DNA of 61,116 nt. Source: Chitinivorax sp. B. GTDB lineage: Bacteria; Pseudomonadota; Gammaproteobacteria; Burkholderiales; SCOH01. A program made the position numbers and the translations under genes. Every line of letters starts with the position of its first letter. Within the stretch, counting starts at the first letter, position 1. The stretch spans positions 1-61,116 of the forward strand of contig NZ_SCOH01000034.1 of assembly GCF_005503445.1 (NCBI RefSeq), in the 5' to 3' direction. The notes beneath the pieces were generated by a model that was not told where the DNA came from, did no database searches, and was given only the letters and a program-made list of their open reading frames with translations. This document shows, one piece after another, positions 27,719 through 36,339 of this stretch.

Positions 27719-29639
27719 GCAAGTTGTGGAAGCGACGCAAGCCTCACTGCAGGCCGCATTACTCGACTGCACAACCGATCTGTTAATTGCTGTTGATATC
27801 GCTTCGCAACAGGTTCTACATGCGAATCAAACAGCACTTCACAGGCTTGGTTACACAGCACAGCAGGTCTGCTTGCTATCCATTACAGATATTGAAGCGT
27901 CGCTCCAGGATGTTTTCTACTGGGATGCTGTCAGCGCTGGCTGCATTCAACCCGTATACCATGCCGAAGGGCAATTTCGTTGCGCCGATGGTCGCCTGAT
28001 TGATGTTGATAAGCGTATCGCACCGGCTCAGGGAATTCAAAACGTCTTACTAATCTCAGCCAGGGATACATCCGCCCGTCAGCATATCGATCAGGAACTC
28101 GAGAAATCGACATCGATGTTGCGCGCTACGCTGGAAGCCACTGCCGATGGCATTTTGGTTACCGACATCACGGGCCGAATCGTCAATATCAATCATCGAT
28201 TTGCCGATATGTGGCAACTTGATGACGATCTATTGGCCCGCCAGGATGATGGTGAGATTCTGGAGGCAATGACAGCACAGGTTTGCGATCCGGACAGTTA
28301 TCTTGCAAGGCTGGTCGATATCACAGAAGACCCACACGGAGAAAGCGGTGACCTGATTGAGTTCATCGATGGACGGGTCTTTGAACGACACTCCATGCCA
28401 CAGGCAATTCGCGACCATGTTGTTGGGAGAGTATTCAGTTTTGCCGACATTACCCATAGGGTACGTGCAGAATCCGCACTTCGCGAAGCACGTGATGAAG
28501 CTGAGCAAGCCAACCGCAGCAAAGCCGAGTTTCTATCACAAATGAGTCATGAACTCCGCACCCCACTGAATGCGATTATCGGATTCTCCCAAATACTTGC
28601 TGATGAGGTGAATGCCGACCAACAGACTACCTTACAGTACATCACCAAAGCTGGCTGGCATCTGCTCGACCTGATCAACGAGATTCTCGATTTCGCCAAG
28701 CTGGAAGCTGGCAAACTTTCGATTTCGCCTGAGACTGTCAATCTGCACGAGTTGATTGATGATTGCCTGACCTTAATCCAGCCAATTGCAAATCAATATG
28801 GCGTCAGCACCCTGTCTTCGCTGCCAAGCCCCAGATCCCCTGCACTGGTACGTGCTGATCGCACCCGCCTCAAACAAATGGTATTGAATTTGCTGTCAAA
28901 TGGCTGTAAATACAATCGCCCACATGGCAAGGTCTTGGTCGAAATCCAAGCATCGGAAAAACAGACACGCATCTCTGTACGCGATACAGGTATCGGCATC
29001 AGCGAAACCGATCAGACGCGGCTTTTCCAAGCCTTTACACGTGTTGGTAACCGACAAAGCAAAATCGAAGGTACAGGCATTGGCTTGGCATTCACACGCC
29101 GCCTGGCGCAATTAATGGAGGGCGATGTTGGCATGCACTCTCAGGAAGGCAGCGGCAGCACCTTTTGGATCGATCTGCCAACCGCCTCAACAGCAATACC
29201 CGCACCATCCATGGTAGTGCCAGAACGAGCTTCCAGCCATCTGCGACAGCAATATTGCGTTCTATGTATTGAGGATGACCCAGCCAATCTACTCCTGCTG
29301 AAAGGAATTTTGGGCAAATACCGACCAGAACTGCACCTAGTGACAGCACAAACAGGCAGCGAAGGCCACGCCCAAGCATTGGAACACCAACCTCATCTAC
29401 TGATTTCAGACATGAACCTACCGGACATGACTGGCAAAGACGCATTGACCATCATCAGATCAACCGACCGATTTTCCAATCTACCTGCCATTGCTTTGTC
29501 GGCCAATGCCCTGCCTGAAGATATACATGCCGGATTGGCAGCGGGCTTTAACTTATACCTGACAAAACCAATCAATTTTACCGATTTGATTGCCGCGGTT
29601 GATGCCATGCTGACAATAGCCGGCAACTCGACCGAGTAG
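27687..29639 (+). CDS. PAS-PAS hybrid histidine kinase with receiver domain
   Basis: This 650-residue protein has no transmembrane segments. Two PAS modules lie at about 20-135 and 145-260, a short coiled coil leads to HisKA (FLSQMSHELRTPLNAIIGF, phospho-acceptor H288), then HATPase_c (NLLSNGCKYN, VRDTGIGIS, GTGIGLAFTRRLAQ), and a C-terminal receiver with phospho-acceptor D575 in LLISDMNLPDMTG and lysine in YLTKPI. It senses a cytoplasmic signal, perhaps redox or a ligand in a PAS pocket. The ATG lies inside the HD-GYP gene, so the kinase and phosphodiesterase are co-expressed. There is no separate output regulator next to it. Confidence 0.88.
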   Translation: MVLPAPPKRREQVVEATQASLQAALLDCTTDLLIAVDIASQQVLHANQTALHRLGYTAQQVCLLSITDIEASLQDVFYWDAVSAGCIQPVYHAEGQFRCADGRLIDVDKRIAPAQGIQNVLLISARDTSARQHIDQELEKSTSMLRATLEATADGILVTDITGRIVNINHRFADMWQLDDDLLARQDDGEILEAMTAQVCDPDSYLARLVDITEDPHGESGDLIEFIDGRVFERHSMPQAIRDHVVGRVFSFADITHRVRAESALREARDEAEQANRSKAEFLSQMSHELRTPLNAIIGFSQILADEVNADQQTTLQYITKAGWHLLDLINEILDFAKLEAGKLSISPETVNLHELIDDCLTLIQPIANQYGVSTLSSLPSPRSPALVRADRTRLKQMVLNLLSNGCKYNRPHGKVLVEIQASEKQTRISVRDTGIGISETDQTRLFQAFTRVGNRQSKIEGTGIGLAFTRRLAQLMEGDVGMHSQEGSGSTFWIDLPTASTAIPAPSMVVPERASSHLRQQYCVLCIEDDPANLLLLKGILGKYRPELHLVTAQTGSEGHAQALEHQPHLLISDMNLPDMTGKDALTIIRSTDRFSNLPAIALSANALPEDIHAGLAAGFNLYLTKPINFTDLIAAVDAMLTIAGNSTE

Positions 29640-29688
29640 CCGTGTCAATACCCGACACGCAACCAATCAATTACCCCGAAAACACGAA

Positions 29689-29711
29689 AAAAGCTGGCAA
29701 AGCCAGCTTTT
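29689..29711. terminator. Bidirectional terminator between the kinase gene and tyrS
   Basis: AAAAGCTGGC (29689-29698) pairs with GCCAGCTTTT (29702-29711) around AAA. It serves the convergent kinase and tyrS genes. Confidence 0.88.
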
Positions 29712-29732
29712 GGGCGCAATACGGCAAGTGGC

Positions 29733-30935
29733 TTAAGCGAGCGTGACACGCGCAAATTTCCGCTTACCGACTTGAAGTACAACTGTGGTACCACGAGACA
29801 GTACCAAAGACTTGTCCACCACCTTTTCTCCATCGGCCTTCACGCCACCTTGCTCAATCATTCTTATCGCCTCGCCTGATGAGGTGACCAACCCAGCCTG
29901 TTTAAGCACATGCAGAATACCCATGCCATCGCCCTCAATCGTCAAGGTCAGCTCCGGCATATCCTCCGGTAGCGCACCGCGCTGGAAACGAGCCTCAAAC
30001 TCCGCCAGCGCGGCCTCTGCAGCAGCCTGACTATGGAAACGCGCAACCAATTCCTGCGCTAACATCACCTTGACATCCCGCGGATTTCGCCCCGTGGCAA
30101 CTTCTTGCTTCAACGCGGCAATCTCCATCAGCGGACGAAAACTCAACAGATCATACCAACGCCACATCAACTCATCTGAAACGGACATGACCTTACCGAA
30201 GATTTCGCTGGCCGGCTCATTGATTCCCACATAGTTACCCAACGACTTGGACATCTTGTTGACGCCATCCAGCCCCTCCAACAATGGCATCATCAATACC
30301 ACCTGTGGAGACTGGCCATTTTGCTTCTGCAGTTCACGCCCCATCAACAGATTAAATTTCTGATCCGTTCCACCCAGCTCCACATCAGATTTCAACGCCA
30401 CGGAATCATAACCTTGCATTAAAGGGTACAAAAACTCATGGATTGCGATCGGCTGATTTCCTTTGAAACGCCTGTCAAAGTCATCTCGCTCAAGCATGCG
30501 CGCCACAGTATGACTGGCCGCCAACTTGAGCATTCCAGCGGCACCCAGCTGTTCCATCCATTCAGAATTGAACCGGACTTCCGTCATCTCCGGCTTCAAT
30601 ATCTTGAATACCTGCTCGGCATAAGTTTTTGCATTGTCTGCAATCTGCTCCCTTGTCAGGGGTGGCCGAGTAGTGTTCTTACCACTGGGATCACCGATCA
30701 TGCCCGTAAAATCACCAATCAGGAAAATAACTTGATGCCCAAGCTCCTGAAACTGGCGCATCTTATTGAGCAACACGGTGTGGCCCAAATGTAGATCCGG
30801 CGCAGTCGGATCAAAACCCGCCTTGATGCGAAGCGGCCGACCACTTTTAAGCTTTTCCAGCAGTTCCGCTTCAATCAGCAGCTCTTCGCAGCCACGCTTG
30901 ATTTCATTGAGCGCTTGTTGACTATCCTGGGACAT
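29733..30935 (-). CDS. tyrS: Tyrosyl-tRNA synthetase
   Basis: This class I synthetase charges tRNA-Tyr. The 400-residue protein has the HIGH-type signature [11 protein letters not shown] near residue 50, [11 protein letters not shown] near 230, and a C-terminal S4 RNA-binding domain ([20 protein letters not shown]). The length and KMSKS form match the TyrZ-like branch found in many proteobacteria. It is divergent from the M23 peptidase gene, with a 190-base shared upstream region. Confidence 0.96.
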   Translation of the reverse strand: MSQDSQQALNEIKRGCEELLIEAELLEKLKSGRPLRIKAGFDPTAPDLHLGHTVLLNKMRQFQELGHQVIFLIGDFTGMIGDPSGKNTTRPPLTREQIADNAKTYAEQVFKILKPEMTEVRFNSEWMEQLGAAGMLKLAASHTVARMLERDDFDRRFKGNQPIAIHEFLYPLMQGYDSVALKSDVELGGTDQKFNLLMGRELQKQNGQSPQVVLMMPLLEGLDGVNKMSKSLGNYVGINEPASEIFGKVMSVSDELMWRWYDLLSFRPLMEIAALKQEVATGRNPRDVKVMLAQELVARFHSQAAAEAALAEFEARFQRGALPEDMPELTLTIEGDGMGILHVLKQAGLVTSSGEAIRMIEQGGVKADGEKVVDKSLVLSRGTTVVLQVGKRKFARVTLA

Positions 30936-31125
30936 GGGGGAACTCTTTCTTCATCGTGAACTCTCAGGCACTCGTTGTGTTGTTGGTAGTTGCAACAACC
31001 ATTAATCACGCATACGAAAGGTGTTTTCTGGCAATCACCACGACCTAAGTCATTGCCTGAATAACTATTTTACTTTGCATGCCAGCGCGTTTTGGGGTAC
31101 CCTCACGCCTGTTTCAAGGGATTGA

Positions 31126-32460
31126 ATGCAACGAATGTCGTTTCAAAAACCGCTAAATTTAACACAAAATTCCACGCAGAAGCCAAAGCACCACAAGTTG
31201 CGTTGGCTGATCGGACTCTCCAGCTTACCGCTGTTTGCCACCATCGGCGCATTTGCAATCGCCCCAATGAGTGAAATGGAGCCGATTGAAACCGCCATGG
31301 TCAGCGAGTCACTCAGACTCGCCCTGCCGGAAGACAACGCGCGATTGAATCAAGACAGCAGTTACTGGCGTGAAGAACGCGTTCGGTCTGGCGATACACT
31401 CCCCAGCATGCTGAACCGCATGCAGGTAAACGATAAAGAAGCCGAGGCTTTCTTACGCGGCGATGATAGCGCCAAACCCTTCTTCAAGCTGCGCGCTGGC
31501 CGCAATCTAAGCTCGCACAGCACAAGCGAAGGCAGACTACTTGAATTGCGCTATGTCGATACAGACGGCAACATTCTGTCGCTGACCCGCGACGGCGAGA
31601 GCTTCCGAGTCAATAATCACACGCCATCATATTCTACGATGACCGTGATGAAATCCGGCGTCATCTCCAGTTCACTATTTGCGGCTACTGACAAGGCGAA
31701 CCTGCCGGATGCAGTTGCGGCCCAGCTGGTGGATATCTTTGGCGCCAACATCGATTTCCATAAAGACCTGCAGAAAGGCGACCGCTTCACAGTGGTGTAT
31801 GACATGTTCACGCTGAATGGCGAACAGGTCAAACCTGGGAAGATTCTGGCAGCCGAATTCACCAATGCAGGCAAAACCTACCGAATGGTCTACTTCATTG
31901 ATCGTGAAGGCAAGGAAGGCTACTACTCTGCTGACGGGAAAAATCTAAAAAAGGCGTTTTTACGCTCCCCGCTTGAGTTCTCCCGCATCAGCTCTGGTTT
32001 TACCGTTGCACGCTTCCACCCAGTCTTGCAAAAATGGCGTGCACATAAAGGCGTGGACTACGCAGCGCCAAGTGGCACCAAAGTAAAGGCCACCGCAGAT
32101 GCAGTTGTTGAAGTCGCAGGCAAAATGGGTGGCTATGGCAACGTAATCATTCTTAAGCACAATGGCAAATTTAGTACTGTTTATGGACATCTGAGCGGCT
32201 TTGCACCCAATGTGCGCAAAGGAGCCAAAGTTAGTCAGGGTGAAGTCATTGGCTTTGTTGGACAGACCGGCTGGGCAACAGGACCACATCTTCACTACGA
32301 ATTCCGCGTAGATGGCGAACCCAAAGATCCGCTAACTAACGTAGTTCCCATTGGCAATCAGCTTGCTACAGCCGACATGAATACATTCCGAAAAATAGCT
32401 GCAGAACGAAGCCATATGCTAGATCTATTACACGGTACCAACCTGGCCAGACTGGAGTAA
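31126..32460 (+). CDS. M23 murein peptidase (MepM-like DD-endopeptidase)
   Basis: This 444-residue protein has one N-terminal membrane segment (about 25-45) that tethers or exports it, a middle region with an OapA/LysM-like fold (VRSGDTLPSMLNRMQV), and a C-terminal LytM/M23 zinc peptidase. The first metal motif is H307-K-G-V-D-Y and the second is HLHYEF with H388 and H390. E. coli MepM cuts peptidoglycan cross-links during growth. AAGGG precedes the ATG. In many proteobacteria this gene and anmK neighbour tyrS; anmK is absent here. Confidence 0.92.
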   Translation: MQRMSFQKPLNLTQNSTQKPKHHKLRWLIGLSSLPLFATIGAFAIAPMSEMEPIETAMVSESLRLALPEDNARLNQDSSYWREERVRSGDTLPSMLNRMQVNDKEAEAFLRGDDSAKPFFKLRAGRNLSSHSTSEGRLLELRYVDTDGNILSLTRDGESFRVNNHTPSYSTMTVMKSGVISSSLFAATDKANLPDAVAAQLVDIFGANIDFHKDLQKGDRFTVVYDMFTLNGEQVKPGKILAAEFTNAGKTYRMVYFIDREGKEGYYSADGKNLKKAFLRSPLEFSRISSGFTVARFHPVLQKWRAHKGVDYAAPSGTKVKATADAVVEVAGKMGGYGNVIILKHNGKFSTVYGHLSGFAPNVRKGAKVSQGEVIGFVGQTGWATGPHLHYEFRVDGEPKDPLTNVVPIGNQLATADMNTFRKIAAERSHMLDLLHGTNLARLE

Positions 32461-32510
32461 GTCAATCCCAGCATTGAGTCAAATGCAATTGCCAGAAACA
32501 TGGTGCTCAC

Positions 32511-32545
32511 ATCAAGCCCTCGGCCAACCGAGGGCTTGATGTTTT
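32511..32545 (+). terminator. Rho-independent terminator of the M23 peptidase gene
   Basis: A 13-bp perfect stem ATCAAGCCCTCGG/CCGAGGGCTTGAT (32511-32523 with 32528-32540) with a CCAA loop is followed by GTTTTC. Confidence 0.88.
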
Positions 32546-32633
32546 CCAAGTCGGGCAATTTGACTATCACATGCAGTCATAACCAATTCTCAGCGATTTA
32601 TCGCATTCACTCCCTTCCCAAATAGAAATGGCT

Positions 32634-32662
32634 TTGATTCACGGATGGCAGATAGCTATAAT
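32634..32662 (+). promoter_or_regulatory. Sigma-70 type promoter of the metal ABC importer
   Basis: TTGATT (32634-32639) and TATAAT (32657-32662) are 17 bases apart. Transcription would start near 32669, so an in-frame ATG at 32671 is too early to be the znuA start, and the ATG at 32704 is preferred. Confidence 0.72.
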
Positions 32663-32671
32663 GACTCCTTA

Positions 32672-32686
32672 TGCAACCATGTTGCA
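32672..32686. promoter_or_regulatory. Palindromic operator at the importer start site
   Basis: TGCAACCATGTTGCA is an inverted repeat (TGCAAC/GTTGCA around CAT) that starts three bases after the predicted transcription start, a position where a repressor would block initiation. A metal regulator such as a Zur or MntR relative is the natural candidate, but the sequence is not a typical gamma-proteobacterial Zur box. Confidence 0.55.
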
Positions 32687-32703
32687 ATAACACCATTAAA
32701 CCC

Positions 32704-33579
32704 ATGAATTATCTTTTCCGTTTTACCACCGTGTTTGGAATCGCAATACTACTTTTCACCGCGTCCGCTACAGCGGTAACTTTCGTTTTTGTCAGCATTC
32801 CGCCACAGAAACAGTTAGTAGAGCGCGTTGGCGGTGTACGTGTCCAGGTCGATACCCTAGTCGCAGGTAATCGTGATCCACATACATTCGAACCGACACC
32901 CAGCCAACTCTCCAAACTGAGTCAAGCTCAGTTGTATCTGTATGTTGGAATGCCCTTCGAGCGAAGTTTACTAACTCGTATACAAAGCACGAACGCACGA
33001 CTAAAGATGATTGATCACAAGGCTGGCATTATCTTACGCAAACAAGATGCCATGCTGGAACTTGAACATCATACAACACACGCCCACCACCCAGGCAGTC
33101 TTGATCCTCATGTTTGGACAACACCGAGCCAGATGAAACACATGGCTGCCACCGCACGAGATGCCCTGACCACAATCGACCCAGCAGGCAAGGCAGATTT
33201 TGATCATAATTTCAAAGCGCTTGCTCAAGAACTTGACATACTCGATGCCAACATCCGCCAAACATTACAGCAAGCAAAAGTCTCACGTTTCATGGTATTT
33301 CATCCATCTTGGGGCTACTTCGCCGACCAATACGGACTAACCCAAATCGCCATTGAATATGAAGGCAAAGAGCCCGGGGCAAAAACCGTAACTCGCATCA
33401 TCAATCTGGCCAAACAACAGCAGATCAAAACCATCTTCGTCCAACCTCAATTCAGCCGCCGTGCGGCTGAAAACGTGGCACAATCCGTTGGCGCCCGAAT
33501 TCTGGTCATGGACGACTTGGCACCAGACATGATTGGCAATCTGAAACTTATTGCCACCTCGCTGGCAAACAACCCATGA
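32704..33579 (+). CDS. znuA: Periplasmic metal-binding protein of a ZnuABC-type importer
   Basis: This cluster A-I binding protein has 291 residues. A signal peptide (FGIAILLFTASATA) leads to VTFVFVSIPPQKQLVERVGG. DPHTFEPTPSQ and DPHVWTTPSQ hold two of the metal-binding histidines, and a short His-rich loop LEHHTTHAHHPG lies between, as in zinc-specific members. The third His is in FHPSWGYFADQYGL. Zinc is the likeliest ligand because of the His-rich loop, although manganese cannot be excluded. Its stop overlaps the ATPase start by four bases. Confidence 0.88.
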   Translation: MNYLFRFTTVFGIAILLFTASATAVTFVFVSIPPQKQLVERVGGVRVQVDTLVAGNRDPHTFEPTPSQLSKLSQAQLYLYVGMPFERSLLTRIQSTNARLKMIDHKAGIILRKQDAMLELEHHTTHAHHPGSLDPHVWTTPSQMKHMAATARDALTTIDPAGKADFDHNFKALAQELDILDANIRQTLQQAKVSRFMVFHPSWGYFADQYGLTQIAIEYEGKEPGAKTVTRIINLAKQQQIKTIFVQPQFSRRAAENVAQSVGARILVMDDLAPDMIGNLKLIATSLANNP

Positions 33580-34301
33580 CACCATCCGTTCTCATTGACA
33601 ACCTGAGCTTCAACTATGGCGCGACCACGGTTCTGGATCGTATTAGTCTTGAAGTAAAACATCGTGATTTTCTTGGCATCGTTGGCCCAAATGGCGGGGG
33701 TAAAAGTACCCTATTGAAATTGATGTTGGGTTTATTAACGACAAACACCGGTGTTATTACACTATTTGGCAAGTCGCCCGCTGAGGCTGCCCGCGATATC
33801 GGCTACGTGCCTCAGTATGCAAGTTTTGCTCGAGACTTCCCAATCACCGTGGAGCACGTTGTCTTACAAGGTCGCCTAAAACCTGGGCGCTGGTTTCAAC
33901 GATTCAACCATGAAGACCGACAACTTGCCGAACGCGCGATGCAAGAGACCGATGTATGGACTTTACGCAAGCGTACAGTCGACCAACTTTCTGGTGGTCA
34001 GTTACAGCGAGTACTGATTGCCCGCGCACTCACAACAGGCCCTCAATTACTGCTACTAGACGAGCCCACAGCCAGCATTGATATGCGCGCCGAAAAGAAT
34101 ATTTTTGACCTGTTGAAGCAACTGAATGAACGCCTTACGGTAATCATTGTGTCGCACGACATTGGCTTTATTTCGGATTATGTCAATCGAATTGCCTGTC
34201 TCAACCGAGAACTGATTTGTCATGATGCCCATGCCATTGATCCTGCCACGCTGGAGCGCATTTATGGCAAGCATGTTCACGCCATTGCTCACCATCATTA
34301 A
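33576..34301 (+). CDS. znuC: ATPase of the ZnuABC-type metal importer
   Basis: This 241-residue ABC ATPase powers import. Walker A is GPNGGGKSTLL near residue 38, the Q-loop is YVPQYASF, the signature is LSGGQLQRVLIARAL, Walker B is LLLLDEPTASID and the switch His lies in IIVSHDIGF. YVPQYASFARDFPITV is typical of the manganese/zinc/iron chelate ATPases. Overlap with the binding-protein gene (ATGA) indicates one operon. Confidence 0.93.
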   Translation: MTPSVLIDNLSFNYGATTVLDRISLEVKHRDFLGIVGPNGGGKSTLLKLMLGLLTTNTGVITLFGKSPAEAARDIGYVPQYASFARDFPITVEHVVLQGRLKPGRWFQRFNHEDRQLAERAMQETDVWTLRKRTVDQLSGGQLQRVLIARALTTGPQLLLLDEPTASIDMRAEKNIFDLLKQLNERLTVIIVSHDIGFISDYVNRIACLNRELICHDAHAIDPATLERIYGKHVHAIAHHH

Positions 34302-34306
34302 AGACT

Positions 34307-35134
34307 ATGTCCGGATTCCTTGACGCACTTCAACATCAAACCTTCATTCAGTACGCCTTGCTAGGTGGCTTATTAGCCAGCATCTGCTGCGGTCTAATCG
34401 GCAGCTATGTAGTAGTAAAGCGCATCAGCTATCTGGCAGGGGGCATTTCCCACACAATTCTGGGCGGCATGGGGATCGCCTATTTCTTTGGCAGCCACCC
34501 CATCAAGGGCGCTCTAATTGCTGCGTTGGCCGCAGCACTGCTGATTGGCTGGATCAGCTTGAAACTGAAACAGCATGAAGACACCCTGATTGGCGCCCTC
34601 TGGTCAATCGGCATGGCCGTCGGGGTGATCTTTGTCGCCAAGACACCTGGCTACAGTGTCGACCTGATGAGTTACCTGTTTGGCAATATCTTGATGGTTT
34701 CTGCACAAGATTTGTGGCTGATGGCGGGATTGGACACTCTGGTAGTCATACTGGTTTACCTGTTTCGCGAACAATTCCTGGCCGTCTGCTTTGATGAGGA
34801 ATTTGCCCGCCTGCGTGGCATCCACGTCACATTTTTCTACCTGCTACTACTCTGCATGGTAGCCGTCACTGTCGTAGTCCTGATTCAAGTGGTTGGACTG
34901 ATCTTGGTCATTGCGCTGCTCACACTGCCTGCAGCCATTGCCAGCCAGTGGGCACGTACGCTGTCCCACATCATGCTGATGGCCACTTGCCTAGGTGGAT
35001 TATTCACACTTGGCGGCCTGGTCATTTCATATGAACCAGATCTGCCATCAGGTGCCACCATCATATTGCTGGCTGGCTGCAGCTATATAATCAGCTTGGT
35101 GCTATCCCAACTCAAAGCCAGCAGGAAAGGCTAA
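34307..35134 (+). CDS. znuB: Permease of the ZnuABC-type metal importer
   Basis: This 275-residue membrane protein of the ABC-3 family has about eight helices. The conserved LLGGLLASICCGLIGSYVVVKRISYLAGGISH-type N-terminal region is present in residues 17-50, and LRGIHVTFFYLLLLCMVAVTV follows near 170. It forms the channel with the upstream ATPase, five bases away. It is the last transport gene; an ArsC-like gene follows six bases on. Confidence 0.92.
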   Translation: MSGFLDALQHQTFIQYALLGGLLASICCGLIGSYVVVKRISYLAGGISHTILGGMGIAYFFGSHPIKGALIAALAAALLIGWISLKLKQHEDTLIGALWSIGMAVGVIFVAKTPGYSVDLMSYLFGNILMVSAQDLWLMAGLDTLVVILVYLFREQFLAVCFDEEFARLRGIHVTFFYLLLLCMVAVTVVVLIQVVGLILVIALLTLPAAIASQWARTLSHIMLMATCLGGLFTLGGLVISYEPDLPSGATIILLAGCSYIISLVLSQLKASRKG

Positions 35135-35139
35135 GTAGC

Positions 35140-35496
35140 ATGTCTGTACGTATTTTTCACAATCCACACTGCTCAAAATCCCGACAAGCATTGGCCATCC
35201 TACAGGAGCATGGCATTGAAGTAGATATAGTGGAATATCTGACACAGCCTCCTTCCACATCCGAGCTCACTCTCTTATTGGCGCAGCTTGGCTTGAATGC
35301 GCGTGAACTCATGCGACACGATGAAGCAATCTACCAAATACTTCAACTGGATAACCCAACTCTGGACGAAGAGACATTGATTGCAGCCATGACGGCCAAC
35401 CCGATTCTGATTCAACGACCCATTGCTGTCAGCAATGGCAAAGCAATCATTGCAAGGCCACCAGAACGCCTACACACACTATTGGGTGGCCATTGA
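35140..35496 (+). CDS. ArsC-family thioredoxin-fold protein (arsenate reductase-like)
   Basis: This 118-residue protein has a glutaredoxin-like fold with the single conserved cysteine in NPHCSKSRQAL near residue 12 and the family arginine in LIQRPIAVSNGKAIIARPPE. E. coli ArsC-type enzymes reduce arsenate with glutaredoxin, but many chromosomal relatives outside ars operons have unknown roles. No arsB or arsR is nearby. Its position five bases after znuB suggests co-transcription with metal uptake. Confidence 0.82.
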   Translation: MSVRIFHNPHCSKSRQALAILQEHGIEVDIVEYLTQPPSTSELTLLLAQLGLNARELMRHDEAIYQILQLDNPTLDEETLIAAMTANPILIQRPIAVSNGKAIIARPPERLHTLLGGH

Positions 35497-35500
35497 AAAC

Positions 35501-35528
35501 AAAAAGGGGCGATGAATGGCCCCTTTTT
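35501..35528. terminator. Bidirectional terminator after the metal importer operon
   Basis: AAAAAGGGGC (35501-35510) pairs with GCCCCTTTTT (35519-35528). It also serves the convergent GAF gene. Confidence 0.9.
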
Positions 35529-35551
35529 CATTCATCACACACGATACCCGA

Positions 35552-36244
35552 TCAAATACTACGCTCAAGCACCTCAGCACTCATCAAACACAATGCCACC
35601 AATTCAGCCAACCGCAGCACGTCAAAAAAACCTGGTCGCACATCCTCAGCATCAATAATACCAAGGATAGCACCATCTCGTCCCAGAATAGGCAAACATG
35701 CTTCCGCCTGCACTGCCGGATCGCATGTGTAATAGGCCCCACCAGATGCAACATGCCTACCAACATCGCCAATGATCCGCGCCCGACCTGACAGACCTAC
35801 CAAACTATTAGTGGAATGTGCAGCAAATACATCGGTTAATGGGAACACCGCTCGACTTGGATTACCACGGTATACCATCTTGACGAGACTTACTTCACCT
35901 GCAACTTGCCGTTTTTGATAAATCCCAACCCAATCCACGCGCTGAACACGCTGAACCTGTTCCACCCAGGCATCCAAATGGGCGAGTAAATACCGATTCT
36001 CCGTCGTATCTCCACCCAACACTGACCTCAGATCAAATGGTGTAGGCGCCAGTTCGTCAAACAGCGAACAACTTCCGTCCTCACTCAACATTGGCACGGG
36101 ATAAGTCATTTTCACCCCATCCAGTGTTAATGGCGGACAATCCATCAATCTGGAGTAAGCTTGTTCACAATGTTCAACAAATACTGCATCGTGCAGGTAT
36201 GTGGCCAAACCTGCTCGTTCAAGATACACGTGTAGTTCAGTCAT
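35552..36244 (-). CDS. GAF-domain protein, fRMsr-like
   Basis: This 230-residue cytoplasmic protein has a helical N-terminal region (1-85) and a GAF domain (about 90-225): VDWVGIYQKRQ begins it and PILGRDGAILGIIDAED is typical of the fold. The order resembles free methionine-R-sulfoxide reductases (VGLSGRARIIGDV... TCDPAVQAEACLPIL), and one of their cysteines may be the Cys in YYTCDP, but the full catalytic set is not clear. It may be a sensor or an enzyme. It has its own transcription unit. Confidence 0.7.
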   Translation of the reverse strand: MTELHVYLERAGLATYLHDAVFVEHCEQAYSRLMDCPPLTLDGVKMTYPVPMLSEDGSCSLFDELAPTPFDLRSVLGGDTTENRYLLAHLDAWVEQVQRVQRVDWVGIYQKRQVAGEVSLVKMVYRGNPSRAVFPLTDVFAAHSTNSLVGLSGRARIIGDVGRHVASGGAYYTCDPAVQAEACLPILGRDGAILGIIDAEDVRPGFFDVLRLAELVALCLMSAEVLERSI

Positions 36245-36339
36245 AAGGCAAAAAAATCACTGATTGAGAAACCACAATCACGCTATTCGTGGCTGCCACT
36301 ATTGATATCCACACTCAACACCCGCACCAGCAAACATGG

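Noticed and set aside
36245-36339. Terminator after rluB
   Set aside because: A short AATCA/TGATT stem with a T-run exists, but the stem is too weak to list.
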